Origin: Prostheceraeus crozeri
Lineage: Eukaryota > Platyhelminthes > Polycladida > Euryleptidae
Direction: 5' to 3'
Assembly: GCA_907163375.1 (NCBI GenBank)
Contig: CAJQUW010002167.1
Span: forward strand, 1 to 64,000
DNA length: 64,000 nucleotides
In this document: positions 58,570 to 64,000 of the stretch, piece after piece
Layout: each line of letters begins with the position of its first letter
Position numbering within the stretch: position 1 is the stretch's first letter
The notes under the pieces: model-generated
The model's database searches: none
What the model saw: only the letters and a program-made list of their open reading frames with translations
Told to the model about the DNA's origin: nothing
Translations under genes and position numbers: made by a program

Positions 58570-59718
58570 TTGAATGCTGATCTGATTTTCTAGCAACACT
58601 ATCTTCGGCTGATACAATATGTCTGTTTTGGTTTGCTCATGTGCTTCAATTGAAGAATTTTGAATATATTTTATTTCGAAGTCCAATCAGTGCGAGGGGA
58701 CTTGGGACAACTATTTCTTTGTTTTAAATTGTTCTAGAAAGGAACTGAAGCATGATTTTAAAAGTAAAACGTAATTTGGGAAAGTTGTTGTATCAAAAAA
58801 TATATGTATATCAGATATCGATCGCTGTCCCAAGTCCCCCCATCTGATGGTGACTTGGGACACCACATGTTTTTGATTCTACATGTAAGAAAATCTAGAA
58901 CCATGACAACGCTTATCTAGTATGTTACTTCTAACAACCATTCGCATAAACATGGGTCATTATTAGATTTAAAAAAGTGATAGTTTTCCAGAAATACTAA
59001 ACTAATTGTCAAAACTGTCCCAAGTCACCCCATATTACGGTACTTGACTTAAGAAAGGTGTGGCAGGGTAGTGGTCGTAGGAGGATTTCAAATAGCAATG
59101 GATGAGACGAAGAGGGAGAGAGAACAAAGCACACCGAGTAACAATAATGCGTCGAACAGACGAAGTCAATTCAAGCTGCTGACATCGCTTTACTTCAATT
59201 TGTCGTCTCTTATTCAAAAAGTGCTTGTCGGATTTGCACAAATTTTTCTATGTAGGTAGAAAATATACTCAAAAATGTGTATCTAAAATTTTGTGCCGGT
59301 TGATTCAGATTTAAGGATTTTAGGCAAATTTGAAAACCTGGGGGGAGATAACCCATAAGTACCCAAACCAGGTAGCTTATCTTCACGCTACTGCGCTGAA
59401 AAGAAGAAACAATCAATTTCACTTTCTGGATCAATGTCTGGCATCCACTTTGTGTAAATGAATCAATAATTGTTAGATGTAACTAATGAGCGAAACATCC
59501 GTGATAAAACCCAATACATCCATGGGTACTTCTATTCTTCCCCCCCCCACATTTTCCAAGTTTTCCAAAATCATTAAATTTGGCCAAAGTTAAACACATT
59601 GGGTTTAGAATAGACTTGATCTGTCATTGAGTGACACTACAACTCGACTGAGAAGTCTTACTTGAACCCTGGGATGAAGGATTGGTTCCTTGGATACTCA
59701 GTTAGAATACAAGGTACA
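58570..59718. other. No supported gene; repeated ACTTGGGACA motif
   Basis: GACTTGGGACA or its complement TGTCCCAAGTC occurs near 58,700, 58,830, 58,850 and 59,010, in both orientations, consistent with terminal and subterminal repeats of a small non-autonomous DNA transposon. The rest is AT-rich with no convincing frame. Confidence 0.4.
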
Positions 59719-59726
59719 GCTGTGAT

Positions 59727-60694
59727 TAGGGTTTACAATCCCGGGATCTCGGATCCCGGGATCTCGACCCTATTTCCGAGATTAAAAATCCCGGGATTAC
59801 GTCTTCGAGATCTCGAGGTATTTCGAGATATTTGAAAGATTGGCCCTTAGTTCCTTCTAAGTGACATAGTTAAGAGAGTCAATGGCTTTTTTGAAAATGC
59901 ATCTAAATTTTTTAGGTTCCAAGTTTGATAAATTTGCCAATGTGCTGTATTTGCCGAGCCAGCTGGTTAAGCCTCTTTCACACGATGACACTAGTGTCGT
60001 GACATTAGTGCCGAGGAGCAGCACGAAATCTGGGCTAAATCAATGCCGTGACACAAACCGTTCAGACGCTTAATAAACAGTGTTGTGACACTGCTACTAG
60101 TATTGCTTCTGTAAACTGAAAATACTTCGTAAATTGATAGCTGAAAGACAAATCACAACGATTTGAAATAACGACTAAAATTTTGAATGACGACTTTTGT
60201 GAGATGCTTGCGAGAAGTCTGCTAGTATTGGAAAAGTCTCCTCCTGCAAGGAATGATTCTCTCGAATCGTTGGTTAGGATGGAACTGCAACAATTCAGTC
60301 TATCTCGAGATACAAGAATGATCCTCAAGCGGGTGAAACAAGTCCTGGAATCGATGCCTCCAACATCGGTAGAATCCGAAAGGGCATTCTCGGCGGCCGG
60401 TTTGTTCTTAACGAAATTACGGTCGAGAATGAGTGATAACACAATTCAGTGTCTTACCTTACTTCGCCAATATTTTTTACGAGTTGACTAGTTTTACCTA
60501 CTGTAGATGTTTGCTTAGTTCACGTTGAAAGATATACATTTTACAAGCACGTATCGTCTTTTGAAATATGTCTAGAAACTTAATGATTAAAAACATATAC
60601 AGTATATATAAATCTCGATCGAGATCCCGGGATTGCGATTAGCCAGTCTCGAAAATCCCGGGATTGAGAAAACGGCTCGAGATTGTAAACCCTA
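59727..60694 (+). mobile_element. hAT deletion derivative with 8-bp target duplication
   Basis: GCTGTGAT flanks both sides (59,719-59,726 and 60,695-60,702). Terminal inverted repeats TAGGGTTTACAATC/GATTGTAAACCCTA are perfect, and subterminal CCCGGGAT repeats follow. Only the end of the transposase remains. The perfect target duplication suggests a recent insertion mobilised by a full-length relative. Confidence 0.92.
60183..60491 (+). CDS. hAT transposase C-terminal domain (truncated)
   Basis: About 100 residues: 'ESMPPTSVESERAFSAAGLFLTKLRSRMSDNTIQCLTLLRQYF', the hAT dimerisation domain. The N-terminal zinc finger and catalytic core are missing because of the internal deletion of the element. 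It cannot act as a transposase alone. Confidence 0.85.
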   Translation: MNDDFCEMLARSLLVLEKSPPARNDSLESLVRMELQQFSLSRDTRMILKRVKQVLESMPPTSVESERAFSAAGLFLTKLRSRMSDNTIQCLTLLRQYFLRVD

Positions 60695-60859
60695 GCTGTG
60701 ATCATGAACTTCATATCATTGTTGTCTACAGACAAATGACGGCAGTTGTCTAATTCTGAGGCTGTAAATGTTCTGCAAGTCAGATAACAGGAGTTTTACA
60801 CACTAAAGGCTATGACACGTCAGTGAGAGCAGGTAGGACCAAGAGAAGATCGTTGACGA

Positions 60860-62330
60860 TAGTAGTAATCCCATCCCAAAATCAAGGCCAAAATGTGCAA
60901 CGATCATGCTGACTCAGCCCCCCCTCTGGAAGGAAGTCGCCAAGGATGTGATGGGAGGAATGTGTCCGTGAGGAGGAAACCGTTCCCCCCCTCTGGACGA
61001 GACTTCCAACTTTGGTTCTAGAGATGGTAGAAAGTCGTGCAATAGCTCATTTGAAAGCTAAGAGTGAGAAAAATGCAGTGGAAAGCATCCCATGTCCATG
61101 TTTTCCTGGGTTTAGAGAGGAAAATGGCTGGAATCTCTGAAAAACGCCAGAGTTAGAAAAAGGTGGGTTTTGGTCGTTTTGGGATGAGAAAGTCCGTTTT
61201 TCGGCATGAAGGAGTGCTCGGATGGGAAAACGGAGGGCAGATTCGGATTCTACGTGAAATTTTGGGTTAGGGAGGTTGTTTCCAGCTCAATCGGAGAGAA
61301 AAAGTTCTGACCCCCCTCTGGACGACACTTCCAACTTTGGTTCTAGAGATCGTAGAAAGTCGTGAAATAGCTCGTTTGAAAGCTAAGAGTGCCACAAATT
61401 CATTGGAAAGCACAGTTTGGCCCTATCTTCCTTGGCTGAGGCTTGGCAGTGACATTGAGACTTTTGGTCATGTTAGAGCGCCGTCAGAGCGTTTTTGAGT
61501 GAGAAAGTGGCTGCAGCGGCTAAACGAAGCCTCGTACGTAAAAATGGACGGCGGATTTGGACTTTTTGGCCAAATTTGGGGCTAGTGGACTTGTTTCCAA
61601 AGTCGTAGGCCAAACAACGAAGAACTTCGACCCCCCCCCTCGGCAGCGATCTTCCAACTTTGGTTCTACAGATGGTAGAAAGGCGTGCAATAGCTCGTTT
61701 GAAAGCTAAGAGTGAGACAAATTCAATGGAAGAAACGGCGTGTCTCTACGTTCGTGCGTTGGGGTGTGAGAGTGACTTTAAGATTTTTGCCCATCACCGA
61801 AAAAACGACAGAGTTAGAAATTTTATGAAAATGCCTCTAGCGGGTGAACGAAGCCTCGAATGGGAAAACGGAGACCAGATTTGGAATCAGCGTGCAATTG
61901 TACATCTAGAGGGTGAGTTTCAAATGAATCGGAGAGAAAAAGTCGAAAATTGTCTTCTCACTGGGTCTCCACACGGGATTTTTTCGTGTAAATGTTAAAT
62001 TGTGGCCTACTTTGATGACGACTCACTCGGGAATGGAAGTGAATGAAGAGCTCGAATTTCTTTTAGGGCCAAGACCGCACTTTGTTCTCTAGGATCGTAT
62101 CTTTTCAGATGTGTGGAAGGTTTTGTTTCCAAATGAGAGCATGTTTAAAATCGAATTTTTGCACATTTTCCAAGATTTTGGAACTTTTGAAAAAACGACA
62201 GAGTTTTTCAACTCGGCTTCTGGTCATCGTAGAGAGTCGAGGGATCGCTTAAATGAAAGGTGAGAGCGAGAAAACGTGACTGTCAAAATTTGAAGTCAAT
62301 CGGAGCACTAGAACCGGAGATAGACGTGTT
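60860..62330. repeat. ~290-bp G-tract repeat array before element 1c
   Basis: Same orientation as the 20.7-21.8 kb array: 'ACTTCCAACTTTGGTTCTAGAG' near 61,000, 61,327 and 61,650, with C runs before each, 'GAAAGCTAAGAGTGAGA' after, and 'GAGACCAGATTTGGAATCAGCG' at 61,870. It is longer than the other arrays. A TATA promoter of the element-1 type follows at 62,379. Confidence 0.75.
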
Positions 62331-62378
62331 TAAAGTTTTGGATGATTGAGATTACGTCATCAGCTGATCGCCACAAAC

Positions 62379-62440
62379 TATATAAGCTGGGAACCGACTG
62401 AGACTTTTCCGTAAGACGAGAGAGATTGTCAAAGGTAAGT
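62379..62440 (+). promoter_or_regulatory. TATA promoter and splice donor of element 1c
   Basis: TATATAAG at 62,379 is followed 50 bp later by a consensus donor TCAAAG|GTAAGTCG. The element 1 family D gene has the same GTAAGTCG donor after its TATA box, so this is probably the matching first exon. No acceptor or product could be assigned; 62,440-63,600 holds no gene I recognise. Confidence 0.45.
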
Positions 62441-63601
62441 CGTCTCTCCGGAGCTCCGATGACAGCATCGGAAATTCCAAATTTCAGACTTAGAAAATTT
62501 CATTGCTGATATCAGCTAAGGCGTCAGACTTAAAGGTTAGCCAGGAGATGGCCTTAGTCTCCAGGCCATAAAAGACTCCAAAACTTTAAAGACTTGTAAC
62601 TTCGTTTCTACAAGTCCTTTTGACTTAATTCAAAAAAGATTCGATCGCCATTGATCAGACCTATAATTGCAGACTACTTATAAAATTTCATAAGTAGTAC
62701 TAAATGCTGAAAAATTTAAATTTGCTATTTTTTGATGTTTTATAAGGTTTTCAAACCTTCTGATTTCAATGAAGGCCTGTATAAGTGTGTACGAACCAGT
62801 CTTTACATGATACAATCGGCTTTTCACTGAAAGCGAGCATGGCACGGAGAGTTTTGCTGTAATATTCCAATGACAGGGTGTTCCTTCGGGACGGCGGATG
62901 ATGCCGTAGTGATAAGTGTGGCAAGGGAGTGTGTCATATTTTAGACCGAAATCTCTGGGGCAACTCATGTTGGGCATTTGACACAGTTCTCAACGTAGCA
63001 CTTTGAACGCCAATCGGTTGAGTCTTAGCTATCTTGTCATGGATGGCACCTAAACATCTCCATTGCAAAACGCTTGTAAATCACGGCTTGCTATCAAGCT
63101 GATCAAAGCAACGACTTGGGATGTATCCTCTCGTAAATAACTCCACCGGTTTTTATGTCAAAATCGGGCCCGGATACCAACACAGTGACATGACGCACGC
63201 TCTGTCCGCCCGAGGTTGGATTTGTGGGTCGAGGCCTTGGAGCTGGGATAAGATCCCCTCTGAGTAATGCCTGTAACGGATTCAAGAGCTTAACACCTAA
63301 ACGCTTGCTATCAAGTCGCTATGGCTTCTGCTATCAGGCCTTTGTGAAATCTCGTCTAGCCTCAGTAACTCAGGGTTGGCAACGTCTATCGTTTGTCATT
63401 GTAACTTGGTGAAAATGAGAGGGTTACTGCAAGCATTGACGTCAAACCTTTTCGCGTCATAGGGTAACCAGTCCTTGTGTTGGGAGTTGGTTGCTGAAAG
63501 CATGGTGCCTGCCGATGCCCATAAATGATAAAACCGCTGTTGTCATGTCAAACGCATGGCCAAATAAGTAAGGTCAGAATCATGGCTTTGTGCTCACTGG
63601 G

Positions 63602-63609
63602 TATATAAA
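63602..63609 (+). promoter_or_regulatory. TATA box of the 63,647 gene
   Basis: TATATAAA 38 bp before the ATG at 63,647, with a pyrimidine-rich leader (CTTCTCTTTCATTTTC). Confidence 0.55.
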
Positions 63610-63646
63610 CCGCGTCTTCTCTTTCATTTTCATTTTATACACCATC

Positions 63647-63829
63647 ATGCAGACACCACACACGCTAGTCAGCTATCCTGACAAGCCTCGGTTAAAGCCG
63701 AGAAATTTATTTAAAGAGTTTTCGCAGATGGAAGAGCAAGAGAGATTGTGGAACAATCTTGCTCGAAATAGTTCATCAGCAGCCGATGATGATACCGATT
63801 CAAAAGAGTGGGGGTATATACCGCCCTGA
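63647..63829 (+). CDS. Small protein, basic centre and acidic C-terminus
   Basis: 60 residues from ATG at 63,647: 'HTLVSYPDKPRLKPRNLFKEF', then Glu/Gln-rich helix and 'SSAADDDTDSKEWGYIPP'. The order (basic K/P segment with F-K-x-F, then an acidic segment) resembles the 22,584 product, and both follow TATA boxes. No histone-type stem-loop was found before the window ends. The function is unknown. Confidence 0.4.
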   Translation: MQTPHTLVSYPDKPRLKPRNLFKEFSQMEEQERLWNNLARNSSSAADDDTDSKEWGYIPP

Positions 63830-64000
63830 CAGTCGGGTGGTAGTAGAGGAGGTCGATGCCGCTGACATAGAGAGATGAAGAGTCTCTCTCAGCAGGATCG
63901 GCCGGTCCCGCCCAAGTTAGATGATTGTCTTTTTTATAAACATAAGATCAACTTTCATACATACAACACATTCTTTCATCACCCTTCGTCGGGAACGCTC

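Larger units (their letters stand above)
60860..64000 (+). mobile_element. Element 1c: left end of a third element-1-family copy, running out of the window
   Basis: It has the same repeat array followed by TATA promoters and a small Pro/acidic ORF at 63,647 resembling the one at 22,584 of element 1b. No core Polinton gene is in view. The assignment rests on the array, promoter design and the small ORF. Fossil status unknown. Confidence 0.45.

Noticed and set aside
62678-62977. 99-codon minus-strand open frame in element 1c
   Set aside because: It shows no similarity to the accessory families and no promoter context; likely fortuitous.
63826-63850. CCCTGACAGTCGGG after the 63,647 gene as a third histone-type stem-loop
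   Set aside because: It does not fit the histone consensus (wrong stem polarity, no ACC after it).

Overview
The window looks like nuclear DNA of an invertebrate animal. It has spliceosomal signals, one exon resembling an inositol polyphosphate multikinase, and metazoan mobile elements (Polinton/Maverick, Tc1, hAT, Penelope-like, non-LTR). I cannot name the phylum. Almost all recognisable coding sequence belongs to mobile or virus-like elements; host coding sequence is close to absent.

Layout. 1-16.7 kb: the larger part of a degraded Polinton (element 1, left end outside the window) with DNA polymerase B, minor- and major-capsid-like genes, adenain-like protease, integrase with chromodomain, packaging ATPase and small basic proteins. 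It also carries an unusual accessory set: a PC4-like/TBP-like gene, RING fingers, a DEDDh-exonuclease-like gene and two unknown families. Its right end runs into a ~290-bp G-tract repeat array. 16.7-20.7 kb: hAT remnant, an orphan TATA promoter and a LINE fragment. 20.7-29 kb: a second, partial copy of the element 1 family (element 1b), carrying the same accessory genes, with an intact-looking Tc1-like transposon inside one of them. 29-33.9 kb: a decayed multicopy gene, a long pyrimidine-rich tract and the kinase-like exon. 33.9-36.7 kb: a Penelope-like element with inverted arms and a 16-bp target duplication. 38.95-57.53 kb: a second, different Polinton (element 2, ~18.6 kb) with both terminal inverted repeats and nearly all expected genes. 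57.5-64 kb: more G-tract repeats, a small hAT deletion derivative with an 8-bp target duplication, and the start of a third element-1-family copy (element 1c).

How the parts fit. Element 1 and its relatives appear to carry their own basal transcription kit: TATA boxes in front of short transcription units, a protein whose C-terminal half looks like the two-repeat TBP saddle and whose N-terminal half looks like PC4/p15 repeats, and, in element 1b, histone-type 3' stem-loops after two genes. Element 2 lacks these. It has a phospholipase A2-like domain in one frame with its integrase, a phage-fibre-like protein, and more than twenty copies of a double-hairpin repeat scattered through genes, spacers and both terminal repeats.

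Both Polintons are treated as fossils: element 1 has on the order of ten breaks in what is visible; element 2 looks nearly whole, with roughly seven breaks, mostly in the polymerase. All calls come from reading the sequence; no database search was possible.
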